A DNA stretch of 64,000 nt from Amorphoplanes digitatis (GCF_014205335.1 NZ_JACHNH010000001.1:124001-188000), one strand, 5' to 3'; positions 17,594 to 27,854 are shown, counted from the stretch's first letter. Numbers and translations: made by a program. Notes: generated by a model from the letters alone, not told the origin.

Positions 17594-19300
17594 TCAGGCG
17601 CGGCCGCTGCCGGCCGTCACCGTGCCGACCTGGGTGCCGGAGAGGGTGCCCCCGGTGTAGAGCCCGCCGCCGGCCGCCGTGCCCGACACCGAGCCGCCCG
17701 TGTAGATCCGGTACGAGGTGCCCCGGGTCAGCGAGCTCAGATCGAAGATCACGCCCTTGAGCACCCGGGTGCTCTGGAACGACGCCAGCTGCGTGCCCGA
17801 CGCGGTGGCCAGGTGCACGACCGTGCCGGCCGGCTGGTTCGCGCTGAATGAGTACGCGACCCAGGCCTGGCCGCTGGTCGGCAGCGTGCTCGTCGACGCC
17901 GTGATGCCGGTCGCCAGGATCGAGCCGCCGGTCATCGTGAGCGCGCCGTTGGAGTCCAGGCCGCCCTCGCCGCCGCCGCGGGTCGGCGAGCCGTTGGCGA
18001 TCACCGTGCCGCCGGAGACGGCAAGGGTGCCGTTGGAGTCCAGCCCGTCGGTGCCGCCGTTGACGGTGACCGTCCCGCCGGTGACCCTGATGAACGCGTT
18101 CGGCGCTACCTGCCTCTCGTCGACGCCCTCCTCCGCGGCGTTCACCGCGTCGTCGGTCGCCGTCACGTTGATCGTGCCGCCGGCCAGGGTGGTCTTCATG
18201 GCCTCCAGGCCCTCGTACGACCTGGTCACGGTCACCGTGCCGGCGGAGATCGTCAGGGCGGTGTTCGCGTGCACCGCGTCGTCGCCGCTGGCCGCCGTGA
18301 GCGCGCCGCCGTCGACGGTGATCAGGTTGTTGGAGTTGATCCCGTCGTCGGACGCGTTGAGGTTGACCTGTCCGTCGCTGATCACCACGCTGACGTCGGC
18401 CTTGAGCCCCTTGGTCGAGGTGGTGCCCGGCGTCGTCGTGCTGCCGCCGCCGGTGGTCGCGGTCAGGCTGCCGCCCGCGACGATCACGTCGGTGGTCGCG
18501 CTGACCCCGTCGCCGCCGGGTGCCGTGAGCGTACGGGCGCCGCCGGCCAGATAGACGTAACCCTCGGTGGCGTCGGCGTCCTCGTCGGACTTCAGGGCGT
18601 CGCCGCCGGCCGTGACGCCCAGCGTGCCGCCGGTGTGCAGGATGTAGTCCTGGCCGCGTACGCCGTCGTCCTTGGCGGTGACCGTGATCGTGCCCGAGTC
18701 GATGACCAGCCCGTCGTCGCTGGCGATGCCGTCCGCGGCGTTGCCCGTCACGGCCAGCGACCCGTTGCCGGTGATGGTCAGGTCGGCGGCGCTGGACAGC
18801 GCCGCGGCCGGGTTCACCGCGGTCGTGTACGTCGCCGGATCGGTGAGCCGGTTGGTCGTACCGTCGGCCAGCACCACCATCACCTCGTCGGCGGCGGTCA
18901 CCGACAGCGGCGCGGTGGTCGTGTTGGCGATGGTCACGCCGTTGAGGATCAGGCGCACGATCCCGGTGCCGGCGCTGTTCACGACGATCCTGCCGTTGGT
19001 CAGCGACCCGGTGAACCGGTACGTGCCCGCGGCGGTGACCGTGACGGTGCTTCCGCTGATCGAGACGCCGCTCGCGCTGGACGTGGCGCCGGAGCCGGTC
19101 AGCGTCACCGCGGCGACGCTCTGCTCGCTCCAGGTGTGGTCGGCGGGCTCGTCGTGGTCGGGGGCGTTGGCGGCCAGCGCCTGCGCCGCCGCGGGGCCGG
19201 CGGCCAGGGCCTGTTCCGCCGCGGGCGCGGCCCGGCACGGTGCGGGCGCGACGGCCAGGGTGCCGGCCACGGCGGCGATCAGGAGGGGGGAACGGTGCAT
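17594..19300 (-). CDS. Secreted Cthe_2159-like beta-helix carbohydrate-binding protein
   Basis: 568 residues with a signal peptide (MHRSPLLIAAVAGTLAVA...). The rest is almost entirely short Gly/Thr/Val/Asp repeats, such as ADEVMVVLADGTTNRLTD and SVVISDGQVNLNASDDGIN. These match the Cthe_2159 family, a right-handed parallel beta-helix protein with calcium and acidic-polysaccharide binding in its clostridial prototype. The many 'DDG' turns fit calcium sites. Cell-surface or secreted. It is the last gene of an operon with the VTC and DUF4956 genes; the three families are found together in other bacteria. Confidence 0.85.
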   Translation of the reverse strand: MHRSPLLIAAVAGTLAVAPAPCRAAPAAEQALAAGPAAAQALAANAPDHDEPADHTWSEQSVAAVTLTGSGATSSASGVSISGSTVTVTAAGTYRFTGSLTNGRIVVNSAGTGIVRLILNGVTIANTTTAPLSVTAADEVMVVLADGTTNRLTDPATYTTAVNPAAALSSAADLTITGNGSLAVTGNAADGIASDDGLVIDSGTITVTAKDDGVRGQDYILHTGGTLGVTAGGDALKSDEDADATEGYVYLAGGARTLTAPGGDGVSATTDVIVAGGSLTATTGGGSTTTPGTTSTKGLKADVSVVISDGQVNLNASDDGINSNNLITVDGGALTAASGDDAVHANTALTISAGTVTVTRSYEGLEAMKTTLAGGTINVTATDDAVNAAEEGVDERQVAPNAFIRVTGGTVTVNGGTDGLDSNGTLAVSGGTVIANGSPTRGGGEGGLDSNGALTMTGGSILATGITASTSTLPTSGQAWVAYSFSANQPAGTVVHLATASGTQLASFQSTRVLKGVIFDLSSLTRGTSYRIYTGGSVSGTAAGGGLYTGGTLSGTQVGTVTAGSGRA

Positions 19301-19301
19301 C

Positions 19302-20123
19302 TCACGTCCTTCGGTCGGCGGCCGGCGCGGGGCCGGCCGGGGCAGCGGGATGGAAATGGCGGCGCAGCAGGCGGCGCCACGGCGCGGACGGCAGGCCGGG
19401 CCGCAGCGCGGCGAGACCGGTCGCGTACTTGGAGATGGACGCCGGGCGGTGACCCCGGGCCCAGAGCAGACGATCGACCTCGCAGGCCGCGGCCCGCGTC
19501 TTGGTCTCGACCACGGCCAGCGCGGGCAGGCTCAGCCCGGCCCGGCCGAGATCGGCCCAGGACAGGTCGACGTCGATGGTCACCCGGCTCTGCGTGGCCG
19601 GGAGATAGAGGGTGCTGCGCAGGTAGCTGGTGGTGAGCACGGGCCCGAAGGCCAGCCCGGCGATGCCGCCGAGGTCCTCGAGGACGGCCTCGACGAACCA
19701 GCGGCCGGGTGCCATGTCACCCTGCTGCCGCTGCTCGTACGCCAGGCGGGTCTTGACCGTGCCGCCGCGCACGCCCTCGGTCTTGACCTCGAGCCAGCAC
19801 TGCCCGGAGTCGAGATACGTCCGCGTCCGGATCTTGAACCGACGGCGGCGGCGCAGCGCGGTGAGCCGGAAACAGACGAGGTCGGCGGTGTCGAAGTAGA
19901 CCGAGCCGTACCGGAAGAGCCGGAGGCCGTCGATGTCGAGGATCCGCGCGTCGCGGCCGATGGCCGGCAGCAGCCGGGCCAGGTCGTCCAGCGCGAGCAC
20001 GTACTTGCGGTCCCGCCTGATCTGGAGCTCGGCCTGCGCGGTGAGCTCGTCGAGCCCGATCGGCCCCAGCCCCGCGAGCCCGTCCAGCCGGTCGCCGACG
20101 GTCCGGGCGGGCGTGGTGGTCAC
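19302..20123 (-). CDS. VTC-domain protein (polyphosphate polymerase-like)
   Basis: 273 residues, no membrane segment. VTC-tunnel motifs are present in order: QIRRDRKYVL, FRYGSVYFDT, RRFKIRTRTYLDSG, WLEVKTEG, VTIDVDLSW, VVETKT and ASISKYATGLAAL. In the yeast Vtc4 prototype the basic residues line a tunnel that makes polyphosphate from ATP and the Glu residues bind metal. Bacterial VTC proteins next to DUF4956 are poorly characterised. Overlaps the DUF4956 gene by 4 bp and is separated from the beta-helix gene by 1 bp. Confidence 0.9.
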   Translation of the reverse strand: MTTTPARTVGDRLDGLAGLGPIGLDELTAQAELQIRRDRKYVLALDDLARLLPAIGRDARILDIDGLRLFRYGSVYFDTADLVCFRLTALRRRRRFKIRTRTYLDSGQCWLEVKTEGVRGGTVKTRLAYEQRQQGDMAPGRWFVEAVLEDLGGIAGLAFGPVLTTSYLRSTLYLPATQSRVTIDVDLSWADLGRAGLSLPALAVVETKTRAAACEVDRLLWARGHRPASISKYATGLAALRPGLPSAPWRRLLRRHFHPAAPAGPAPAADRRT

Positions 20124-20722
20124 CGCTGCGCGCCCGCCGTCGCGGCCGGACGGCCGGCGGTGGCCGCGGGCGCCGCGCCGGCCCGGCGGGAGTAGCGGAC
20201 CTCGACCGCCGTGGTCTCGCTGACCAGGTCGACCCTCTCGACCGAGACGGCGTGCACCCGCGCGCCGAGCAGCTGCTCGAGCTTGGCGACCAGGGCCACC
20301 TCGTCGGTGATCGCCGAGTCGAGGACGAGGACCTGGCGCCGGTAGCCGCGGAACAGCCGGGGGTGGTCACCGAGGTACATGACGGCGAGGATCAGCGCCA
20401 TCATCCCGGGCGCGAGCCAGGCCGAGCCGCCGCCGAGCGGGCCGAGGATGCCCAGGGCCAGCGCGGAGAAGTAGTAGGCGACCTCGTGCTGGTCCAGCTC
20501 GGTCGAGCGCAGCCGGATGATCGAGAGCACGCCGAAGAGCCCGAGCCCGAGCCCGGCCCCGACGGTGCTCGCGCTGAGCGAGCCGGCAACGGCCAGCACC
20601 CCGACATTGACACCGAGGTACGCGACGACGAGATCTCGGCGGCGGTGACGCGGGAAGTAGAGCCCGAAGACGAGCAGGCAGACCGCAACGAGGTCGATCG
20701 CGAACAGAACGAGCCGAGGCAT
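20120..20722 (-). CDS. DUF4956 membrane protein
   Basis: 200 residues. About four hydrophobic segments occupy residues 1-120: LVLFAIDLVAVCLLVFGLYF, a Gly-rich pair around VGAGLGLGLFGVLSI, and LALGILGPLGG. The conserved loop IIRLRSTELDQHEVAYYFSAL is diagnostic of DUF4956. A cytosolic C-terminal domain of about 80 residues (LVLDSAITDEVALVAKLEQL) ends in a low-complexity Ala/Gly/Arg tail. First gene of the three-gene VTC operon; it probably gives the VTC enzyme a membrane partner (inference). Confidence 0.9.
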   Translation of the reverse strand: MPRLVLFAIDLVAVCLLVFGLYFPRHRRRDLVVAYLGVNVGVLAVAGSLSASTVGAGLGLGLFGVLSIIRLRSTELDQHEVAYYFSALALGILGPLGGGSAWLAPGMMALILAVMYLGDHPRLFRGYRRQVLVLDSAITDEVALVAKLEQLLGARVHAVSVERVDLVSETTAVEVRYSRRAGAAPAATAGRPAATAGAQR

Positions 20723-20950
20723 GACGGGGCCCTTCCCTCAAGGCATTCGGAGTGGCGGCCGGGTGAACATCCGGCAACAGATCCATGACTTTCAATGGAG
20801 ACTAGGGTCCCGGCCCGGGAACCAACCTCAGAGAATGCTGTGAATCAATCGACCATCATCTATCAAGAGGGAAGGACGTCGCTCACACCTCGGGACGGTC
20901 TGCTCCGATTTCGCCGCCCGCGTCGTAAGGTGTTGGAAACACAACTGAAT
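20723..20950. other. Divergent intergenic region, no gene recognised
   Basis: The region between the DUF4956 start and the SAM riboswitch must carry both promoters. It has a relatively AT-rich core (about 20820-20880) and a small hairpin, GTGTT-GGA-AACAC, at 20930-20942 just before the aptamer. A short open frame here shows no coding character. Confidence 0.5.
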
Positions 20951-21100
20951 ACCTCATCCAGAGGGGCTGAGGGAACGGCCCGATGACGCCCCGGCAACCA
21001 CCGCGCATGTCTCGATGACGAGGCCGCGTGCGGCAGGTGCTAATTCCGTCCCCATGTGCGTCGCACGACGCCCGGGGAAAGATGAGAGGAAGGCCTCATT
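20951..21100 (+). promoter_or_regulatory. SAM-I (S-box) riboswitch upstream of thrC
   Basis: Aptamer P1 pairs CTCATC (20953-20958) with GATGAG (21081-21086). Between them are the conserved S-box elements in order: AGAGGGGCTGAGGGAACGG, the GGCCCGATGACGCCCC arm with the kink-turn sequence, GGCAACC, a variable hairpin, GGTGCTAATTCC and GGGGAAAGATGAG. The thrC ribosome-binding purines (AGGAAGG, 21087-21093) follow P1 immediately, and no terminator is seen, so control is probably translational. The downstream CCTCAT (21094-21099) can pair with the 3' strand of P1, giving mutually exclusive folds. Confidence 0.9.
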
Positions 21101-22381
21101 ATGACGTCGGCCGTCGACGCCCCCAGCAAGTCCCTCAGCCCCGCCCGCGCGCTCGTCTGCCGTGGTTGCGGCGCCGAATTCCCGCTCGTCGCGCAGCACG
21201 CCTGTTACGAGTGTTTCGGCCCCCTCGAGGTCGCCTACGACCCCGCCGCGCTCGCCGCGGTCACCCGCGAGCAGATCGAGGCCGGCCCGCAGAACATCTG
21301 GCGCTACGCCGCCCTGCTGCCCACCGGGCAGGACCCCGCAACCCGGGTCACCCTCGACCCCGGCCTCACCCCGCTGGTCGGCGCCGCCGCCCTGGCCGCC
21401 GAGATCGGGCTGCGGGCGCCGCTCTGGGTCAAGGACGACTCCGCCAACCCGACCCACTCCTTCAAGGACCGGGTCGTCTCCGTCGCGCTCACCGCCGCCC
21501 GCGAGCTGGGCTTCACCCGGTTCGCCTGCGCGTCGACCGGCAACCTGGCCAACTCCGTCGCCGCGCACGCCGCCCGCGCCGGCGTGCCGTCCATCGTCTT
21601 CATCCCCGGCGATCTCGAACAGGGCAAGGTCATCACCACCGCCGTCTACGGCGGCGACCTGGTCGCGATCGACGGCTCCTACGACGACGTCAACCGGCTG
21701 TGCGGCGAGCTCGTCGAGACCGACGAGTTCGAGGACACCGCGTTCGTCAACGTGAACGTGCGACCTTTCTACGCCGAGGGTTCGAAGACGCTGGGTTACG
21801 AGGTCGCCGAGCAGCTCGGCTGGCGCATCCCCGCACAGGTGGTCGTGCCGATGGCCAGCGGCGAGCTGCTCACCAAGATTGACAAGGCGTTCAGCGAGCT
21901 GGTGGAGATCGGCCTGGTCGAGGCGCCCGAGGGCGGCTGGACCGTCTTCGGTGCACAGTCGGCCGGCTGCAACCCCATCGCCACGGCCCTGCACAACGGC
22001 ACCGACCAGATCATCCCGGTGAAGCCGACCGGCATCGCGAAGTCGCTCAACATCGGCGACCCGGCCGCCGGCGCGTACGCGATCGAGGCCGTGACCCGCA
22101 CCGGCGGCTGGATGGACTACGCCGGCGACGACGAGATCCGCGACGCCATCCAGCTGCTCGCCCGCACCACCGGCGTCTTCGCCGAGACCGCCGGCGGAGT
22201 CACCGTCGCGGTGCTCAGGAAGCTCGTCGCGAGCGGCCGGCTCGACCCCGACAAGGAGACCGTCGTCTTCAACACCGGCGAGGGACTGAAGACACTGGAC
22301 GCCGTCGCCGGGCAGGTCGGACCCACTCACCGGATCAAGCCGTCGCTGCGCGGCGCCCGGGACGCCGGCCTCCTCGGATAA
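21101..22381 (+). CDS. thrC: Threonine synthase
   Basis: 426 residues. Converts O-phosphohomoserine to threonine with PLP. An N-terminal zinc-ribbon-like pair (CRGCGAEFP, CYECFGPLEV) is typical of this class. The PLP Lys is in NPTHSFKDRVV (about residue 122). The PLP phosphate-binding region appears at CASTGNLANSVAAHAA, and the second substrate region at GETAGGVTVAVL-like FAETAGGVTVAVLRKL. The start follows an AGGAAGG site inside the riboswitch expression platform. No other threonine or homoserine gene is adjacent, so thrC is a stand-alone riboswitch-controlled unit. Confidence 0.96.
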   Translation: MTSAVDAPSKSLSPARALVCRGCGAEFPLVAQHACYECFGPLEVAYDPAALAAVTREQIEAGPQNIWRYAALLPTGQDPATRVTLDPGLTPLVGAAALAAEIGLRAPLWVKDDSANPTHSFKDRVVSVALTAARELGFTRFACASTGNLANSVAAHAARAGVPSIVFIPGDLEQGKVITTAVYGGDLVAIDGSYDDVNRLCGELVETDEFEDTAFVNVNVRPFYAEGSKTLGYEVAEQLGWRIPAQVVVPMASGELLTKIDKAFSELVEIGLVEAPEGGWTVFGAQSAGCNPIATALHNGTDQIIPVKPTGIAKSLNIGDPAAGAYAIEAVTRTGGWMDYAGDDEIRDAIQLLARTTGVFAETAGGVTVAVLRKLVASGRLDPDKETVVFNTGEGLKTLDAVAGQVGPTHRIKPSLRGARDAGLLG

Positions 22382-22468
22382 CACAGAGTAGTCAAACCTC
22401 TGCCCAACGTTGAGAATTCCTTCCCCTGAGGACTTGCGGAAGGATCGCAGGCTCGGCAGGATGCTCTA

Positions 22469-22573
22469 CGCGGGAGGACGTGACGCCGTACGCGGCCCCA
22501 CCTTTGAGCTTGGCGACAATCTCCTAGGGGCCCAACGACCCAGTGCCGGAGGCGCTGTGCGTGCGTCCTCCCG
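22469..22573 (+). ncRNA. Candidate structured small RNA with its own promoter
   Basis: A perfect 10-bp closing helix joins CGGGAGGACG (22471-22480) and CGTCCTCCCG (22564-22573). Inside are two nested arms. One closes with GGCCCC/GGGGCC (22494-22499/22527-22532) and ends in TTG-GCGA-CAA, a GNRA tetraloop. The other is CAGTGCC-GGA-GGCGCTG (22541-22557). A sigma-70-like promoter, TTGCGG (22434-22439), 17 bp, CAGGAT (22457-22462), places transcription start at the base of the closing helix. It lacks the SRP, tmRNA or RNase P signatures I know. No clear terminator T-run follows. Confidence 0.5.
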
Positions 22574-22589
22574 ACCAAATTCTTCCGCC

Positions 22590-23024
22590 TCAGCGCTTCA
22601 GTCGCCGCAGGCCCGGCCGCAGCGGCGCCTCGCGGTAACCGCCCAGTGCCAGCCCGGCATGCCGCTCGAACGCGTTGCGCGTGCCGGCCGTTCCGGTCAT
22701 CGCCCAGGAGTAGCCGCAGCAGGCCCAGTACACGGGCCAGAACAGCGGGCCGAACACGGCGTACTGCCCGGCGTGCCGGCTCTCGTGTGCGAGCAGGCCG
22801 GCCCGGCTCTCGTGCAGCAGCCAGTCGGCCGTGCGCCTGGTGATGATCACCGAGCCGACCGTGAAGCAGGTCGCGGGCGGCATCTTGCGGCGGTATCCCT
22901 CGGCGATCAGGATCCCGCCCGGCCCGCGGCGGATCCTGGTGCCGCAGAGCACGGCGAGCCCGAGGCCGACGAGCGTGGTGCCGTTGACCGCGGTGAGCGC
23001 GGTCCGGATCGTGGCCCAGCCCAC
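22590..23024 (-). CDS. Small protein with HExxH motif and hydrophobic segments
   Basis: 144 residues from GTG 23024. An N-terminal hydrophobic stretch ([15 protein letters not shown]) is followed by an Arg-rich part. Then comes the motif [16 protein letters not shown], in which HESRH fits the HExxH zinc-ligand pattern, and a second hydrophobic block ([16 protein letters not shown]). A nearby NAFERHAG could supply the third ligand (Glu). Peptidase activity is possible but unproven. Related to DUF4157-like small proteins only by this motif. It follows the GNAT gene by 11 bp in an apparent operon. Confidence 0.65.
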   Translation of the reverse strand: MGWATIRTALTAVNGTTLVGLGLAVLCGTRIRRGPGGILIAEGYRRKMPPATCFTVGSVIITRRTADWLLHESRAGLLAHESRHAGQYAVFGPLFWPVYWACCGYSWAMTGTAGTRNAFERHAGLALGGYREAPLRPGLRRLKR

Positions 23025-23035
23025 CTCAACGCGCC

Positions 23036-23554
23036 TCAGGCCCGGCGGCGCATCTGCAGCTCGGTCAGGGCCGGGATGACCGGGTGAGGCACCCGCTTGC
23101 CGGCGTCCCGGAAGCCCAGCCGCTCGTACGCCCGGACGGCCCGGTCGTTGCCGACCACCACCTCGAGCATCAGCTCGTGCCGGCCGATCGAGGCCGACCA
23201 CTGCGCGACCGCCTCGATCAACTCGCCGAGCATGCCGCTGCCGCGGTGCGCCGGTGTGATGTAGACCGCGAAGATCACCGTCGCGTCCGGCTCCTCGGGC
23301 AGCACCGTGCCGCCGGCGTGGCCGATCAGCCGCCCGCCCGGGTCCGCGACGAACTGGGCCAGTTGGCTGCCGGAGGAGGCCTGCACGATGCGCCGCCGGT
23401 AGTCGGCGTGCGGCCGGGCCGCGGCCTGCGCCACCGTCTCCAGGAACGCGAGCGGGCTGTCGGCCAGCATCTCCAGCCGCAGTGCCCGCATCCGGGCCGT
23501 GTCGCCGGGCGTGACCCGGTGCACGGTGACGGGTGGCGCCAGGGTGCTGGTCAT
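23036..23554 (-). CDS. GNAT-family N-acetyltransferase
   Basis: 172 residues with the GNAT fold. Motif A is [20 protein letters not shown] (acetyl-CoA pyrophosphate loop), followed by [21 protein letters not shown], the motif B region that closes the fold. The substrate is unknown. Upstream lies the divergent groEL regulatory region; downstream and nearly contiguous is the small HExxH protein. Confidence 0.88.
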   Translation of the reverse strand: MTSTLAPPVTVHRVTPGDTARMRALRLEMLADSPLAFLETVAQAAARPHADYRRRIVQASSGSQLAQFVADPGGRLIGHAGGTVLPEEPDATVIFAVYITPAHRGSGMLGELIEAVAQWSASIGRHELMLEVVVGNDRAVRAYERLGFRDAGKRVPHPVIPALTELQMRRRA

Positions 23555-23651
23555 GGTGCCTTGCTACCCGGTCACCCGGCACGAGGCAAGTAGGACGCGG
23601 ATATCGACCTCGTGTGCACGAACCGGGCGCACCCGGCCCCCGACCGTTCTG

Positions 23652-23678
23652 CTTGCACTCGACCCATCAGAGTGCTAA
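23652..23678 (+). promoter_or_regulatory. CIRCE operator 1 with overlapping promoter
   Basis: CTTGCACTC, nine bases, GAGTGCTAA matches the HrcA-binding CIRCE element (TTAGCACTC-N9-GAGTGCTAA) with mismatches only in the left arm. TTGCAC (23653-23658), 17 bp and TAAACA (23676-23681) form a plausible sigma-70 promoter built into the two arms, so that HrcA would block RNA polymerase directly. Confidence 0.9.
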
Positions 23679-25529
<1,851 letters not shown>

Positions 25530-25545
25530 GTCCAGCTCGTAGAGA

Positions 25546-25575
25546 GGGCGGGTCGCTTCGGCGGCCCGCCCTTTT
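25546..25575 (+). terminator. Rho-independent terminator of groEL
   Basis: GGGCGGGTCGC, a short TTCG loop and GCGGCCCGCCC, followed by TTTT, start 17 bp after the groEL stop. It also separates groEL from the convergent acetyltransferase. Confidence 0.85.
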
Positions 25576-25596
25576 CGCGTACCGGGAGGGCGGTCG

Positions 25597-26598
25597 TCAG
25601 AGCTGCTTGCGGTACAGCAGGAAGACGCGCTCGACGCGGGCGCCGACGGCCTTCGAGTAGAACGGCAGCGGCCCGACCCAGCCGATCTGCACCCGGTCGT
25701 GCCCGGCCGCCCGCTGGTCGGCGAGGCACCGGCGCAGCAGCAGGGCGCCGATGCCCAGGCCGCGTGCGGCGGTGGCGGTGCCCATCGGCCCGAACCAGCC
25801 CGGCCGCGACGACCCGTACGCGGCGAAGCCCAGGATGGACCCGTCCTTGGCCAGGGCGAGGTGGCAGCCCGCCCGGTCACGCCCGACCGAGTGGGTGATC
25901 TCCCCGGCCCAGCCCGTGCCGAAGTTCGCCAGCGCGAAGCCGACGAGCGCCGGCACGTCCTCGGCGCCGGCCCGCCGCACGACGACGCCGTCGCCCGCCA
26001 GCCGCGCCTCGTGGTCGGCGGTCGGCTCCAGCCCGGCGGCGGCGGTGTCAACGGTCATGTTCCAGGCCGGCTGGTCCTGCTCGAAGCCGAACGCCATGGC
26101 GGCGCAGATCGCCGGGGTGTACCGCACGTCGATGCCGGGCCAGGCGTAGTACGGCGCGTTACCGGCGATGACGACGTCGCCGGCGCCGAGTCCGGCCAGC
26201 GCGCCCTCGATCCGGGCCATCAGCGCCCGGGCGACGCCCCGGCGACGGTCCTGCGGGTCGACGGCGACCAGGTCCACGTGCCCGATCGAGGCGTCCCGGT
26301 GCGACACCGACCCCAGCACCACCCCGATGACCCGGCCACCGGCGACGGAGACCGGCTCGCCCGACAGCGCGGCGCCGGCCGCGGTGGGTCCCGGGCCCGC
26401 CGACCGGACGGCGATGAAGCCCGCCAGCCGGCGCGGGGCGTCGGACCAGCCGCCGGTTCCGGTGGTCTCGCGCAGGCGCAGCACGATCTCGGCGGCGTCG
26501 GCGGCGTCCTCGGGCAGATCGAGCGCGGTCCGGCAGAGGGCCACCACGGCGGGCACGTCGTCGTCGGTCAGTTCGGAGATCCAGAACTCGCTGTCCAC
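25597..26598 (-). CDS. Double-GNAT N-acetyltransferase
   Basis: 333 residues from GTG 26598. Two GNAT modules are visible. The first (about 1-150) has LVAVDPQDRRRGVARALM; the second (about 200-333) has MGTATAARGLGIGALLLRR and ends with IGWVGPLPFYSKAVGARVE. The VDPxxRRRG-type motif binds acetyl-CoA, so the first half looks active; the second has a degenerate A motif. Substrate unknown. It follows the MFS exporter gene on the same strand at 11 bp, so it may belong to that operon. Confidence 0.85.
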   Translation of the reverse strand: MDSEFWISELTDDDVPAVVALCRTALDLPEDAADAAEIVLRLRETTGTGGWSDAPRRLAGFIAVRSAGPGPTAAGAALSGEPVSVAGGRVIGVVLGSVSHRDASIGHVDLVAVDPQDRRRGVARALMARIEGALAGLGAGDVVIAGNAPYYAWPGIDVRYTPAICAAMAFGFEQDQPAWNMTVDTAAAGLEPTADHEARLAGDGVVVRRAGAEDVPALVGFALANFGTGWAGEITHSVGRDRAGCHLALAKDGSILGFAAYGSSRPGWFGPMGTATAARGLGIGALLLRRCLADQRAAGHDRVQIGWVGPLPFYSKAVGARVERVFLLYRKQL

Positions 26599-26609
26599 AA
26601 CCGCCGAAC

Positions 26610-27842
26610 CTACCCGGCGACCGCCGCCGGTTCGGTAACGGCCGGATCGAGCAGGTCCCGCCGGCCACGGACGGGTGAGAAGTAGAGCGCCAGCGGGGCG
26701 AGGACCGCGGCCGCCGCGAAGACCAGCAGGGTGGCCCGGGTGCCGAGCGGCCCGGCCAGGGCGCCCGCCACCAGGCCGCCGAGGGGTATGGCGCCCCAGG
26801 AGACGAAGCGGACCGTCGCCATCACCCGGGACAGCAGCTCCGGCGGGCTGGCGATCTGCCGGTAGGTGCGGGTGGTGACGCTGAAGACCACGCCGGTGCC
26901 GGCGAAGATCAGCACGCCGGCGGTGAAGGTCACGTACGCGGCCCAGCCGGTGGCCGCCGGAATGACGAACGCGCCGGCGGCCTCGACGAAGCCCAGGATG
27001 ATCAGTCCGCGGGCCGTGCCGAGCGCGTTGGTGATCCGGGTCGTCAGCGCCGCCCCGATCAGGGTGCCGACGCCGTCGACCGCCAGCAGCACGCCGACCA
27101 CGGCGGCGGGTGCGTGCAGGTCCCGCACCAGGTAGAGCGGGAAGAGCGCCAGGTACGCCCCGTTGACGAAGTTCGACGCGGTCGCGGACCACATCGCCGG
27201 TCCCATCATCGGGTGCCGGGTCACGAACGCCCAGCCCTCGCGGATCATCGCGCCCATCGGCGTCGGCTCGTCGGGCCTGCGGCCGTGCCGGGCCGGCAGG
27301 GTCCGCAGCAGGGCGGCGGAGACGAGGTAGCTGGCGGCGTCGACGAGCAGGGTCGGCACCGCGCCGAGCAACTGGACCGCGAAGCCGCCGAGCGAGGGCC
27401 CCGCGAGCTGGGTGGTCGCGTGGGTGCCGGAGGTCAGGCTGTTGCGGGACTGTAGCTGGTCGCGGCTGACGATCTCCGGCAGGAACGTGGTGTTGGCGAC
27501 GAAGAAGACGACGTGCGCGAAGCTGAGGACGAGCGCCACGAGGACCAGCTGGGCGATCGTCAGCAGGCCGAACCACCAGGCCACCGGGATCGAGGCGACG
27601 GCGACCGCGCGGATCAGGTCGGCGCCGAGCTGGGTGCCGCGCAGGGGCAGCCGCTGCACGATGACCCCGGCCGGCAGGCCGATGACGATCCAGGCGACAT
27701 AGCCGGACGCGGCGATCATCCCCATCTGGAACGGCGTCGCATCGAGGACCGTGAGCGCGGTCAGGGGCAGCGCCACCCCGCCGACCGCCGAGCCCAGATC
27801 GCTGGTTGTCCCGGCCGCCCACCACCGCCAGAAGACGCTCAC
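26610..27842 (-). CDS. MFS transporter (efflux type)
   Basis: 410 residues with about 12 hydrophobic segments. The first loop carries WWAAGTTSDLGSAVGGVALP, typical of EntS/tetracycline-like exporters, and the central loop around RHGRRPDEPTPMGAMIREGW links the two halves. Starts 57 bp from the divergently transcribed HxlR-peroxiredoxin regulator, with a palindromic operator in between, so control by that regulator is likely. An exporter for a toxic or redox-active compound is inferred from the regulator. Confidence 0.9.
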   Translation of the reverse strand: MSVFWRWWAAGTTSDLGSAVGGVALPLTALTVLDATPFQMGMIAASGYVAWIVIGLPAGVIVQRLPLRGTQLGADLIRAVAVASIPVAWWFGLLTIAQLVLVALVLSFAHVVFFVANTTFLPEIVSRDQLQSRNSLTSGTHATTQLAGPSLGGFAVQLLGAVPTLLVDAASYLVSAALLRTLPARHGRRPDEPTPMGAMIREGWAFVTRHPMMGPAMWSATASNFVNGAYLALFPLYLVRDLHAPAAVVGVLLAVDGVGTLIGAALTTRITNALGTARGLIILGFVEAAGAFVIPAATGWAAYVTFTAGVLIFAGTGVVFSVTTRTYRQIASPPELLSRVMATVRFVSWGAIPLGGLVAGALAGPLGTRATLLVFAAAAVLAPLALYFSPVRGRRDLLDPAVTEPAAVAG

Positions 27843-27854
27843 GGTCCCCGACCC

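Noticed and set aside
17502..19238. A 578-residue frame on the minus strand in another phase of the beta-helix gene.
   Set aside because: It is Arg/His/Gly-rich shadow coding with no signal peptide; the chosen frame has a signal peptide and the Cthe_2159 pattern.
20795..20986. A 63-residue open frame before the SAM riboswitch.
   Set aside because: It runs into the aptamer, lacks a ribosome-binding site and has no recognisable features.
22469..22573. Identification of the candidate RNA as SRP (4.5S) RNA.
   Set aside because: The conserved GGAA-tetraloop domain sequence of SRP RNA is absent, and this RNA appears branched.
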